From contig OZ231126.1 in the NCBI GenBank assembly GCA_965153355.1, forward strand, positions 4,588,001-4,652,000: DNA of 64,000 bases, given 5' to 3'. Source of the stretch: Flaccisagitta enflata. Its lineage: Eukaryota > Chaetognatha > Sagittoidea > Aphragmophora. Of this stretch, positions 22,380-58,045 are shown in pieces; within the stretch, counting starts at the first letter, position 1; each line of letters opens with the position of its first letter. A program made the translations under genes and the position numbers. The notes beneath the pieces are model-generated. The model was given only the letters and a program-made list of their open reading frames with translations. It did no database searches and had not been told where the DNA came from.

Positions 22380-24770
22380 TGTGGCAGTCCAATCACCCTT
22401 TCCTTTGTCCGTGCATATGACCTGTCTCATGACAGTCCGTTTGTCCCTGTGTCGGTGCATCTGAATAGAATTAGAGGACGTAAATCATTCTCAATGGACC
22501 ATTATTCAGTTTTCTGCTTAAAAAAGTTTAAACGGATTTTCAGCGTGCAACGGAAAGAACATATGTCAGCTAAAAGCTAAAAGCGTTTGTTAAATCAAAA
22601 TACGTTTCTAAAGAACTTATAAAGCGAAACTAGTCAAACGTTTCACCATGTTTTATTGCTTTAAGTCGTGGACTTAACATCATTCATTTTACTACAACAC
22701 ACCATTGAAAATCAGACTCATTTTTTTCGAAAGAACAGATGTGAAGGGCTATCTAGTCCCATTCCAGATGTACAGCCAGTGGACAAAAACAAATTTGTGC
22801 ATATAATTGGTTTTGATCTGAACCATTTCTGATAAACAAAATATTGTGTATTACAATTGCTTCATTACCAGTGAGTTTGATTGTTGCTGATAATACAATG
22901 TGTACAACAAAAGTGTTTTGTCCACTGACCGTGTCATGAGTTACCTTGTTCATATCCGGATGTCAATGGCTACCTTGTCTTGATGAAAACGGCTTCCTTG
23001 CTGGTGGGTGATCGCTGATCAGAGGCAGTCCAAGTCCAAGAACATGGCCTCCCCAGTCGCGTGCGGACGGGCATGGGCAGTGGCAAAAAAAAAAACAAAA
23101 CAAAAAACAAAACAAAAACAAAAACAAAAACAGAAACAAAAACAAAAACAAAAACAAAAAAAAAAAAGAAAAAGACAAAAACAAAAACAAAAACAAAAAC
23201 GTTGGATAGGGGATACACAATTATCCCATTCGCGCACGGGTGGACAGAGGCCATATTTGAGCTGGAGCAGTGAGGCCAAAGACATAAAGAAAGTAAAACG
23301 TGACGGACCAACCAATGGATGCATGGATGGACAGACGGACGTACAAAGCGTTAGTAAAATGACAACACGACAATTCTATAGACGCCTGCATAATGACAAG
23401 GTTGGGCAGAAAATGGCAAGGGTGAGTAGGGATGGCAGAGTGGCAAAGGGTGGGCAGGGACAATTAAACAAAAGGATACTACCATTGAACCTTGCAATAA
23501 TGGATATCAATGGACCAACCAATTCTATCTTTTATAGGCGGATTTTTGTTATTGTCAACATAGAAAATAAAAAGAAAGAACATGAAAAGACTATGATTAT
23601 GTACCCATTTCTGTTTCAGTTACTCTTGGGTCCGTTATAGCGGGGTGTAACTGTAAACCATATTCATTTGGATAAGAGAATCACTGCGCCTTCTTCAATA
23701 TAACAGGGTCGATATAAATGTGACAATGGACGGACATACGGACAGATAAATGAACGGACAAACGGACAGACGATTGAACGGACGGACGGACAGATGAATA
23801 GCAAACTGATCGAAAAGCAGACGTTTCCTTACAAGTCACTCAGTTGCAACACAAATAAAACCTTCTAATCGAAGAATAGAATTTCTCTTTCCCTCCTTTG
23901 CTCCTTTGTATTCGTTTTCCATGCAAATCATTATGTTAATTGGGAAAAATGATTTGTTTGCAGATTAGATTTTCTTGCGCGTTTTGGGTTGATACTAAAG
24001 AAATACAGTTAAAAAAGTTCTTTGGTGCTTAAAGAGAATTGGTTACTCTTTTGTGATTCCCAAATGTTTTTTTAAAGTTAGAAAGCGTTTTTCTTCAAAT
24101 TGTTCTAAACAAATAAATTGTTTATGCCTTTCACGCACTTCTTGCTTCGATAATTTTGTCTAGATGGAACCATTGAAAATTTTGGATGCGAAGAAATTTG
24201 ACGAAAGTTGCGTCAAAATTTTCGCGTTTTCACGATGTTCCACACTGAAGAAAATGAACAAGTCAAGGTTTGTATCAAATGCCACTGAAAATAATGATGT
24301 TAAAAGTTTTCATAAATACAAATTAGCACAGTGCGGCGCATAAAAAAGAGAACACTCATTTACTGTTGTTAAATCTCTCATAGATGCAATTATAAATGTT
24401 TGCTTATGAGCACTATAAAGATCTTGATAAATGAAGTGAATACCATTAAGCAGAGTAATTCTGGTCAATTTTTGTTTGGATTTGGTAGCATTTCAAAGAC
24501 AAGGCATCAAAAAATGAATTTGAAAATGAAAATTAAATTAGGTAAATGTTAGGATTTTGTAGCAATGTAGCATTAAAAAAGGTTTTGCACTTCCCTATGC
24601 CCAGACCTAGCCCTATTCATGTTACTAATATAATTTTACAATCCAATGACATGTGGCTCAAACCATGTCTGTCTACCTATATTACAATTATACATTGATC
24701 ACTAGTGTTTATACAGATAGTTATATTATGAATCAGTTATTAAAAATGCAGTACTCTTTTTTATGCATCG
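22380..24770. other. Intergenic, no gene recognised
   Basis: AT-rich. Includes an A-rich CAAAAA array (23088-23205) inside a 'ggcatgggcagtggc' / 'gacggaccaacc' family fragment (23040-23345), and GGACAGACGG repeats near 23730-23800. No exon or domain is seen in 23850-24770. Confidence 0.5.
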
Positions 24771-25937
24771 CAGTGCACAAGTGTCATAATTAGACGTGGG
24801 GTTAAAATTGAGAGTACTCTTGTTTCTCTGCCGGTTTTGTACACTATTTGGGTTAACAATCAATGTTCAAAAGGAATTTAAATGTTTGGCTGAGCGAATT
24901 TTGATATAGCTTCATGTCAGGATGGGTGGGTGGTACAGGCCATTATCAGCCTTTTGCAAAAGCAATAGGTAACTTTTAAAGCTAATATCTCCTAAACGAA
25001 TTGAGCAATTGAGCTCAATTTAGGCTCATTTTAAAAAGCAGACACAGCTCTTTAAAATGAGCTCAAATTGAGGTCTGTAGCTCAATTCGTTTAGGAGATA
25101 TAAGCTTTAGAAGGTGATGTTATTTTCAGAGCAATGGCAAATACCCTTACAACTTCTTTGGCTTATATCTCCTAAACAAATTGAGCAATTGAGCTCAACT
25201 TGGGCTCATTTTAAAGAGCAGACACAGCTCTTTAAAATGAGCCCAAGTTGAGGTCTGTAGCTCAATTTGTTCAGGAGATATAAGCTTTAGAAGTTGATGT
25301 TATTTTGAGATCAATGGCAAATACCCCCGCAACTTCTTAAACTTATATCTCCTAGAGGAATTGAGCAATTGAGCTCAACTTGGGCTCATTTTAAAGAGCA
25401 GACACAGCTCTTTAAAATGAGGTCTTTAGCTCAATTCGTTTAGGAGCAGCAGTCTTCCTAAGTTTGCTTTTAACTAATGAGTTTTGATCAACAACGATGT
25501 GTTACTTTTATTTTTTGTAGTTCATTCATGATCATTTAGGATTTCATTCATTGATTAATTCATTGATATTGCATGTTGCAGATCCAATTAAACGGGGCTA
25601 GTAAATCATATACAGACTCATACACAGCCCTGATCTTAGTACTTTTTTCAAGTCGGCCAGTCGGGCCCGCTTCCAAGAATTTTAGCGGGCCCGAGAGAAA
25701 AACAGCGGGCCCGACCAAATTACTGTTTAACTGCAACAAAAATCTACATGATCAATGTCAAAACAAAACAACTGCGTCCCCTGAGTCTCTAAACTGCTTT
25801 TAAAACAATTTGAAAGAATTTGATAGACAATGCATTTCTGTAGCTTGTCAAAAACCGCTTTACAAGACAGAGGAAAAAATGTGGCAAAGTTATGGTCAAT
25901 ATGTGCTTCATGCTGATAAAGAACTTGAGAACGAACT

Positions 25938-26141
25938 TTTTAGTCGTGTGCACGCGACTCTACAACCCGCTTTGTCCGTTGGTTGGTCGGTCAGTTGGTC
26001 GGTCGGTTGGTCGGTCACACTTTACTTTTTTATGATCGTATTTCTTTGACCTCACTGCTCCTGCCCAAATGGTCTGGTGACCTCAAATATGGCCCCTGCC
26101 CACCCGCACGTGACTTCAATAGCCGTGTATTTGGCCTTGTT
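25938..26141 (+). mobile_element. Palindrome-ended microsatellite-bearing element (copy 2)
   Basis: Same order as the 18565 copy: 'tttttagtcgtgtgcacgc', 'ctttgtccgtt', (GGTCGGTT)n, 'cacactttactttttt', 'cactgctcctgcccaaat', 'cccctgcccacccgcac', 'gtgtatttggccttgtt'. Only the tetranucleotide block and a few bases differ from copy 1, so the copies are young. A reverse-oriented relative adjoins at about 26373-26510 after the (GAAA)n tract. Confidence 0.75.
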
Positions 26142-26224
26142 AATGAAGGAATGAACGAACAAATGAATGAATAAATGAGTCAGGGAATGAATGAATCAAA
26201 GAAGGAAGGAATGAAAGAAAGACA

Positions 26225-26233
26225 GCAAAAAAA

Positions 26234-26266
<33 letters not shown>

Positions 26267-26281
26267 AGATAAGAAAGAAAA

Positions 26282-26332
<51 letters not shown>

Positions 26333-26372
26333 CAAGAAAGAAAGCAAGAAAGAAAGCAAGAAAGCAAGAAAA
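26225..26372. repeat. (GAAA)n microsatellite
   Basis: GAAAGAAA repeats with GCAA variants between two opposite-oriented palindrome-ended elements. The Lys-Glu-Arg frames are artefacts. Confidence 0.92.
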
Positions 26373-27010
26373 CAAGGCCGTATACACGAGCCGAAGTCGC
26401 GTGTGGGTGGGCAGGAGCGGCGAAAAAGCTAAAAAAGCTAAGTGGGACCGACCGACAGACGGACGGACAGACGGATGGACAGACGGACGGACCGACAGAC
26501 GGACAGAGAAAGAAAGCAAGAAAGAAAGCACGCAAGACTAAAAAAGGATGAAAAAAATAGAACATGGGAAGGCATGAATAGTTAGAGGATTGAAGAAAGA
26601 TGTCGGAATCAGTTGTTTAGTGCAGTATAAAGAATGGGGTCATGGATCAACCAACCAATCAACCAACAAACAGACCATCCAACAAATCCACAGAAACAAA
26701 GCAGATAAAAAGAAAGTTCGCATCACTCCATGATCATTTCAAACTCAGCATGTGGAAGTGGAGGAACTAATGCTTTAAAAAGATCTACGAGCAATTATCA
26801 CTATTTCTTTATTACGAAAAATGCTAAACATAATGACAGCGGGTCCGTCGGGCCCGCAGCTAGGAAAAAAGTGGGCCCGACAGCAATAATGCGGGCCTCG
26901 GGCCCGCGGTCCCGCTCTAAAATTAGGGCTGCTTATACAGAGTTAACGAAATTTCATTCATTCATCTATGTATCATGTGGCAGATCCAATTCATCGGGAT
27001 CTTTGACAAC

Positions 27011-27345
27011 TCATATTCTATGAGAGCTGTACTCAACAACACTTTGGTGGAGATTACGCCCATGATTTTGGTCAGACTCTTTTCTCTTGAATCTTCTGTA
27101 GGTTGCGGAAAAATCCTTATGAGTGGCTTCACATGTTTGTTCAGCATATTTGCTGAGACCCTCAGTATGGTTATCAAGCCACTCAGGCAAATGAGCGCAC
27201 AAGATATGGACTTTCCATGGCAGTCCCAGGTTAACGCCCTCGTCGAGGAAGTCTTCACTGTATTCTTATAAATCGAGATACTTCTCTTTGAAAGTGTCGA
27301 TGATTGACTGGTAACCAGGATCAAGGAACTTTCCAAAGCATCCTG
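27011..27345 (-). pseudogene. Transposase-like ORF remnant with in-frame stop
   Basis: The minus strand reads GYQSIIDTFKEKYLDL, then a TAA, then continues in frame SEDFLDEGVNLGLPW, KVHILCAHLPEWLDNH and EGLSKYAEQTCEATHKDF before ending at 27011. The H-I-L-x-x-H-x-x-E and 'SEQ..E..H.DF' pattern resembles C-terminal parts of transposon-encoded proteins common in invertebrate genomes, but I cannot name the superfamily. It sits inside the foldback element and may be its decayed transposase. Confidence 0.45.
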
Positions 27346-27395
27346 CATATTACAATGGTAGCCTCTTTTTCTGTCTGTTTGTCTTTCTTTTTCTC

Positions 27396-27529
<134 letters not shown>

Positions 27530-28089
27530 AGTGTACATTTGTGCATCCAACCTTCAACCAAATGTTTCAGGGCGCATAGGCATTCGACCATAGGGACACA
27601 TTGGATCGGTAAGATGCTGGCAATTCTGTCGAGATTATTTGAAACCATTTTGGAATTGTTATCGTCTGGGGTAGCCGTGTATCCGGCCTTGTTTTTTTTT
27701 CATTCCGATGTAATCATAAATTGATGCTATGGTTGAAAGTTGATGCAAAAATTATGGTGTGTTGGTCAGTCAAATGGTCGGTCCATCAGTCTTTGCAAAC
27801 ATGTGGCTTTTTAATCGCTTGTCAAGCTGACAATTCAAAAGATATTTGGACAGACAGACCGACAGACCGACATGGCAAGGTGTAGAGTCGTGTCTTCGAC
27901 CGTAAATTTGGAAGACTGTTGCTTCTTAACTAATTGAGCTACAGACCTCAACTTGGGCTCATATTTGTTTAGGATATATGAGCTTTAGATGTTTTAAGTG
28001 TATTTGCCGTTGTTCTGAAAATAACATCAACTTGTAGAGCTTACATCTCCTAAACGAATTGAGCTAAAGACCTCTACTTGGGCTCATTA

Positions 28090-28276
28090 TAACAAGGCTG
28101 GATACACGGCTACCCCAGTTGCGTGCGGGTGGGCAGGGGCTGTATTTGAGGTCACATTATCACTTGGGCAGGGGCAGTGAGGCCAAAGACCGCAAAAACC
28201 CAAAAAAAGTAAAGTGTGATGGATGGACCGACGGATGGACAAAGCGGGATGTAGAGTCGCGTAGTACGCGACTAAA
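28090..28276 (-). mobile_element. Palindrome-ended microsatellite-bearing element (copy 3)
   Basis: Reverse orientation: 'aacaaggctggatacacgg', 'gcgtgcgggtgggcagggg', 'gggcaggggcagtgaggcc', GGACCGACGGATGGAC block, 'aaagcgggatgtagagtcg', 'cgtagtacgcgactaaaaa'. It interrupts one hairpin unit in the right arm of the foldback element ('gggctcattat' before, 'gctgtgtctgctct' after), so it is younger than the arm. Confidence 0.75.
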
Positions 28277-29003
28277 AAGCTGTGTCTGCTCTTTAAAGTG
28301 AGCCCAAGTTGAGCTCCATTGCTCAATTCCTTTAGGAGATATAAGCTTAAGAAGTTGCGAGGGTATTTGCCATTGATCTTAAAATAACATCAACTTCTAG
28401 AGCTTATTTCTCCTGAACGAATTGAGCTACAGACCTCAACTTGGGCTCATTTTAAAGAGCTGTGTCTACTCTTTAAAATGAGCCCAAGTTGAGCTCAATT
28501 GCTCAATTTGTTTAGGAGATATAAGCCAAAGAAGTTGTAAGGGTATTTGCCATTGCTCTGAAAATAACATCACCTTCTAAAGCTTATATCTCCTAAACGA
28601 ATTGAGCTACAGACCTCAATTTGAGCTCATTTTAAAGAGCTGTGTCTGCTCTTTAAAATGAGCCCAAATTGAGCTCAATTGCTCAATTCGTTTAGGAGAT
28701 ATAAGCTGTAAAAGTTACCTATTGCTTTTGCAAAAGGCTGATAATGGCCTGTACCACCCACCCATCCTGACATGAAGCTATATCAAAATTCGCTCAGCCA
28801 AACATTTAAATTCCTTTTGAACATTGATTGTTAACCCAAATAGTGTACAAAACCGGCAGAGAAACTAGAGTACTCTCAATTTTAACCCCACGTCTAAGTA
28901 TGACACTTGTGAGTGTATAACTATATCATCAAACAATACTTATCGACAACGGTGTCCAACTAAATAAGGTCCTTTTTAATTTACTCTCTCTCTCCCCCTC
29001 TTT

Positions 29004-29150
<147 letters not shown>

Positions 29151-29160
29151 CCATAAACAG

Positions 29161-52412
<23,252 letters not shown>

Positions 52413-52589
52413 ACATGTATGACAGAAAATCATATTCATTTGTCAAATCATCTAATCATTGACCTGAATCTTTTAAATCATAATTAAAACAATAAGAGCT
52501 TGAATTGATTGATTAAATTGTAAGAGCTGTAGATTTTGTTTTTAACGATATTTCTTAAATTGAACATGAGTGAGATTATCATTTTTTTT

Positions 52590-52920
52590 TTGTCGCGTGC
52601 TGCGCTTAGTCAGACGGTCAGTTGGTTGGTCCCCCTTTCATTTTTTTGGGCGTTTTTGAGCTTTTTGAGCTCACTGCTCCTGCTCAAATGCCCAAGTAAC
52701 ATTTTCTATCACTGCCCCCGATTGGTGGGCAGGGGTGTACGTGTACCCACCCCCCTCACTGCAAACGCAAACAAAGCTTGGGCATTTGAAATGCGCGTTT
52801 TCACACTTTCCAACTGGGTCATCAGGGACAAATTGACCCCTGTCATGGACCAAAAGACAAACCAAATGACAAAGCCTCTTAAAGAATCGCGAGTCCGTGA
52901 CTCAAAACACGAAAACAATT
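52590..52920 (+). mobile_element. Palindrome-ended-type element 3' of the channel gene
   Basis: 'tttttgtcgcgtgctgcgc', GTCAGTTGGTTGG, 'cactgctcctgctcaaatg', 'gattggtgggcaggggtgt', then a second end 'aagcctcttaaagaatcgc' + 'gagtccgtgactc'. It looks like two family members joined or nested. Confidence 0.6.
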
Positions 52921-53712
52921 GGTTTTTGATCGATGTTTAACTGAAATATAAAAGAATGGAAGGACAACATATGAGTCAGTATTCAGGGCAGATTCGTTGA
53001 TTAGAGAATTCAACTTCTTTCTATTTAATAGACATTCAGGGTAAAATCCTATAACTCGAAACTGGTGTTGTGCACTTGTTTTTTCCTGTATTCATAAACT
53101 AAACCCTAGCCCTAACCCTACCTTACCCCTAACAAATAATAGTATCAGAAACATTTAGAAATGGCGGAATAGTCTATTGATGAGAAAATCAAAAGATGAG
53201 AACAGTCTCACAAATAAAAGACAATTATAAGTATTTGATCTGATTACAACACTTCACACATACAAATTTGAGTTTTGGAAATCATCACTTTACTGATAAA
53301 TATAAATGGATGGCAAGTTATGGATGGAGAGAGTCCATGTAAAAATGCTGCATGAAGGCCATTTAGCGGTGGAAATGCTTAAAGATCAATTAAAAGGTAT
53401 GAAGCGCTGCTTAAATATGCATTGAGATGATAATCATGGAAAAAATATTCACATTTAAGGGAGCGCAAGATAAATCATTTTTACGTTTGCCAGGGTGGCT
53501 GAAATTAGCCAAGATTTTACTTCCTTCCGCAAAAATGTTTTTTCTTCGCAAAAGTGCTTTCAAATGAGCCATTTCCTGTCTTTCAAATCGATTTGGAATT
53601 ACGTTATCATGACTCTGAAGTTTCCATAGATATATAAGACTGTCAAAATTTGCATAATGAAATCAATGATTGCAATAATTATTCTAATGCAAACTTAAAC
53701 CACACCCTAACG

Positions 53713-53919
53713 ATGGTTTCTGGACAAATTGACAGTTCTGCAATGGATCATTTGAAAGAATTTTTGCAAAGGAAAAACATTTTTGTAGGGGGAAGTTCAC
53801 TCTTGGCTTTTCTAGGCACTGTGGCAAACATAATCATTCTTTTAAGTTTTTACATTGAAAGACAACACTATCTAATCATGTTTTCTTTTAGAAATTTAAC
53901 TGCCCCTCACGAAAAATAA
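53713..53919 (+). CDS. Small ORF with one membrane segment, possibly GPCR-like fragment
   Basis: 68 codons from the first in-frame ATG. MVSGQIDSSAMDHLKEF is followed by a hydrophobic stretch SLLAFLGTVANIIILLSFYI and a basic/aromatic tail, then TAA. G-x-x-x-N-x-x-x in a first helix recalls TM1 of rhodopsin-type receptors, but only this segment exists and no downstream helices were found. It could be a pseudogene fragment, a small membrane protein, or chance. No splice or regulatory support. Confidence 0.2.
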   Translation: MVSGQIDSSAMDHLKEFLQRKNIFVGGSSLLAFLGTVANIIILLSFYIERQHYLIMFSFRNLTAPHEK

Positions 53920-53967
53920 ACAAAGCTCTAGATCAACAGAAATTGGTATTGACAGCTTTTAACATTT

Positions 53968-54752
53968 ACAGTATGATTTTTCTCAACTGCAACATAAGAT
54001 GAGGACATAACGCAAAAACTAGAAGAGCTAGCCAAATTCTGAAAGAAGCCCCTGAAAGATGAGAGTTTGCAGTTTTTTGTTGGGAAATTCCAGGAACTTA
54101 TTCTTTAAATTTGTTCCTTTTTAGAAATTTTGAATTAAAAGGCATATTCTGCATAAAAGGCGATTTTATTATGATGTTAGTTGAACTGCCTTCCTTTAGA
54201 ATGCTTTTACTCTTAAATGGATTGAGCTACTGATTCCTGATTGGTCTCAAATGAATGATATTTTGTTGTAGTTTAAGGAGCAAAAGAGAGGGAAAATATA
54301 TTTTCAAAGATTTATCATGCCAGGCATAAATTGTTTTGTTTTGTTTTTTGGAAAATTTTTTGCCGAATTGACTTTCAATTGACCAAATGCATTCAAGACT
54401 AAAGATAAGTATGTCTGTCGAGTTTTAACCAAAAACTACTTCAAGATGTCTTTCATTTGAGACCAATCTGGCATCTGTAGCTTAAATCGTTTAGAAATGA
54501 GAGCAATTTGAAGAAAAACAGTTCAGCCAATATCTCTTTAATTTTCCTTAATTTTTAACTTTGCAGAATTTCATCAATAATGGCACAAACATCAGGAAGA
54601 TCATATTTTTTTCCAGAAAATCCTTCAAATCTTTCAGCAAAAAACTGCAAACTCTTATCTTTCAGGGTCTTCTTTCAGAATTTGGCTAGCTTGTCTAGTT
54701 TTTGCGTGATGTCCTCATCTTTTGTTGCAGTTGAGAAAAATCATACTGTATT
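53968..54752. repeat. Long inverted repeat, nested
   Basis: 'gtatgatttttctcaactgc' (53970) pairs with 'gcagttgagaaaaatcata' (to 54749), and 'gccaaattctgaaagaagc' pairs with 'cttctttcagaatttggc'. An inner pair (about 54215-54250 with 54455-54500) uses 'gagctactgattcctgattgg' and its complement. The frame at 54580-54795 is simply the right arm. Confidence 0.85.
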
Positions 54753-54799
54753 TGAGAACAATCAATGCTTACCTTGCAGTTTGGATTCCATCTAGTTTA

Positions 54800-56700
54800 G
54801 CAAATTAAAAGAATAATCCACTCCAATGAACAAGTCAAACTACAACTACAACTAAATATATCAGATATTGGGGATATTTTTTAGATACTCGTATCTTATG
54901 ATGTTACATGTACAAAAACATTGAAGGCCCAGATTTGTAGAATGAAGAAAATTTTGAGTCTATATTAAAGTGAGAAGCACTGAACTGAAATTTATGATCA
55001 GATTCTTTTATCCAGATGATAACCTGCTCCTTAGTTCTTGGCAATCTATCCAATAAACAGACTACCTTCATGTACAGAAGCTGTAGCTGACCTACAATCA
55101 GTGCACTTTTTTTTAAGTAAGGACGAAGTTAATGAGGACATTCTGAAATTCTGCCAATGTTTAAGGACATATTCAGGACAAGCCCATCTCATATTCAGAT
55201 AAAATTTGTTTCTGATTCATGATTTTGATAGAAATACATACATAAGTCAATCTTCAAAATAAGAAATGATGATGATTTGTTTGTACTCATCAATTATGTT
55301 CCTTATTTAGACAAATACAAAATTACTTTATTCAAGCAAACTGATATTAGATGAGAAACAAGTTATCATTATTCAAATTACATTATTACATTATCATAGT
55401 AAAACCTTTCAAAATATCCAAATCACAATAAAAACATTTCAGCCTAAAATTCGTAAAAATTTCCTCATAAGAAAGAATTAAGGGATTTTTTAGATGTAAG
55501 CATAGCAGAAAAAATGTCAAGGGGCAAAATTTGAGGTAGAGAGTTTCCAATCAAGTGGAAATGATCTTAGATCAATTATAAAGATTTCATCATACTTTAT
55601 ACAGTCCTCAAAATGTCCTGGGTAATACCTGATCATCTGTCAGTAAGACTTATTAGATTTGTGAACACCTACTTTTCAGGACTTTCACCAGTTGATAAGG
55701 ATAACATTAGATTTGCATTTTAAGGTGAAATGCGTGTTTGTCTCACTGCCTGTAACCATTAACCAATCAAACTTAACTGATTTTATCATTAAACTGGTCT
55801 TTGTTTACAAAAACGTGTTGGACAATACTTTTTGAGATAGAAGTAAGCAGCTATTGGTAGATATTTTTTGCCATGCAATCAGAGCAAAATAGATGGCTCC
55901 TGCATCCCTCACTTTTTATTGATAAGCAAAAATGGTTGAATGTTGCTAAGACGGAATTACATTGACCTTTGGCTTGATAATTCCTGATTGGAAGATGTAT
56001 CTTTGTCATCAAAAGTTAGTCAAATCTGGCTTACTTTTCTTCTCTTTTGCATTAGCTAAATTAGCATCAACTGGTATCCAGTTTGCAACTCATTGCTTTG
56101 TTTTGGATGTAAATTGAAAAGATTGGCAGTTTAGTGAAGATGATGGAAATTGAAATGCATACAAATGAGCGGAATCACTTTTTTGACAAAAATTTATAGT
56201 GTTTGTATCAAAATGTTTTGAGAGTTATTACAACTCAGAATATTCCATTCCTCTTTTAGTTACTCATTCTATGTGATCTGGATTTAGATTGTTGAGTATT
56301 AACACCATCCAATTAATAGCAGTTCTTGAAATTTTTAATGTCAACCAAACAGGCTTGACAATTGAATAATCAATCAATCATAGCCTGGCATCTATGAGTT
56401 TTTAGCCTACAGTAAGTTTTGAATGAAGCATTCTTCTTTGATTTTCTTGATTTCTTGTATGTATTCTTAAACCATGTGAACATGGATTGTCATTTATGCA
56501 GTGCTCATGAATCCGTGGTGACATGCTTTGAATATCTTTCTTGTATTTTTAGCAAAAGAAAAAAATACTAGTTGGCTTGCATCATTTTCATACAGCATTC
56601 ACAAAGACATAGTTTGCTTGTTGTAAGTTTTATCAAGCATCCATGAGTACATCACTGACTTGTTTTGTGATTTTTATCAAGCATCCACAAAGACGAGACT
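54800..56700. other. AT-rich region between convergent genes
   Basis: No coding signal on either strand. Around 56625-56775 a 'tttatcaagcatccayra' segment recurs four or five times, immediately 3' of (and overlapping the stop of) the SID1-like gene, so it is probably in its 3' UTR. Confidence 0.55.
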
Positions 56701-56762
56701 CGTTGGTTGGTTGTGTCAGTTTATCAAGCACATATGAAGAAACACTTTTCTATCTTCATTTA

Positions 56763-58006
56763 TCAAGCATCAATTGAGTCTCGGGTGCCGCTTGCTTTCA
56801 TAGCATCCAAGACTTTAATCCTGGCCATGGCCGCCTTCATCTTCACAACGAACAACTTTCTGTCGCGTTCAACCAACTTCGTAAAGTTCTCAACACGACA
56901 ATATCTGTTGTGGGGGGATGATAAGTTGAAGAAAGAAAAAAAGAGAGAGAAGGGGGGGTTGCAAGATGGATCAGGAATGTGTTATTAAAGGGGAACTTTT
57001 TTCAAGGGAATGTGATTATTTTGAATCTGTAGAGAAAACATCAGAAGGATGAATGGATGAAGAAACACATAATTGAATGGATGAAAGAATGCATAATTGA
57101 ATGAATGAATGAATGAATGAATGAATCAATGAATGAATGAATGAATGAATAAATGAGTGGATGAATGAATGAAATAATGAATGGATGAATAGATAGATGA
57201 ATGAATGAATGGATGAACAAATGAATGAATGGATGAACGAATGAATGAATGAATGAATGAATGAATGAATGAATGATTGTACCTGCAAGGGAAGGAGAGG
57301 GCGATGGCTCTGACACCAGACAATAGTAGACCACATGAAGACAAGAAATGCCAAATGTCGTGGGAGTCGTAGAAATTCAGAAATAAGCATTCCTTGTTGA
57401 GATCACGATTTTCTTCAGGATTCAATGATTTGTTGGAGACTTCCATCCCAACGAAGAAATACCCGGCAGAAAGCCACACAATCCCAATTACTGTCAATGG
57501 GTAAAGCAAGAATAAAGGGCGTGTTTCTAGTGACGACCAAAAACGCGTTTTTTACCATTAAATGCGTTTACAGCGTAAACACATATTCATGAATTTCAAC
57601 CGTCCCACGAGGAAGTGAGCAAAGTGAGTGAGCGAGCCCATGAACGGAGCGAGTGAGCGGAGCAAGCGGTGCAAGTGAATAGGAGAGTAGCGAGTCACCA
57701 AGTGGCCCATTCAAAACGCGGTTGTCTGCGACTACAAACGCGCCCTACTTTTTGTTGGGACACTGATTTGGACAAATATTGGGGATGGCTGAAGTGTATG
57801 AAGAATGGACAGTGGAAGTAGGAAAACTAAGAGACAGGATGACATGGGGATGAAGACTGAGTATCAATGTTTAGGCAACAGGGCTTAGATGCAATAAGAT
57901 CAGATATATGCTCACCAATGTAGTAAATAATGACTTTGACAATTTTTTTAGCAGTCTTTGATTTCCGTAATGCTTTAAATTCTCTGCCACTGGTTTTCAG
58001 CATTCT

Positions 58007-58045
<39 letters not shown>

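Larger units (their letters stand above)
25625..26931. mobile_element. hAT-like element with 8-bp target duplication
   Basis: Starts CAGCCCTGATCTTAG and ends CTAAAATTAGGGCTG. Flanking octamers are CTCATACA (25617-25624) and CTTATACA (26932-26939), one mismatch apart. Eight-bp duplications, CAG...CTG ends and subterminal GGGCCCG-rich repeats (near 25660-25720 and 26840-26910) are hallmarks of hAT transposons. No transposase frame survives. The interior holds a palindrome-ended element and (GAAA)n, so it is non-autonomous and has been re-invaded. Confidence 0.75.
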
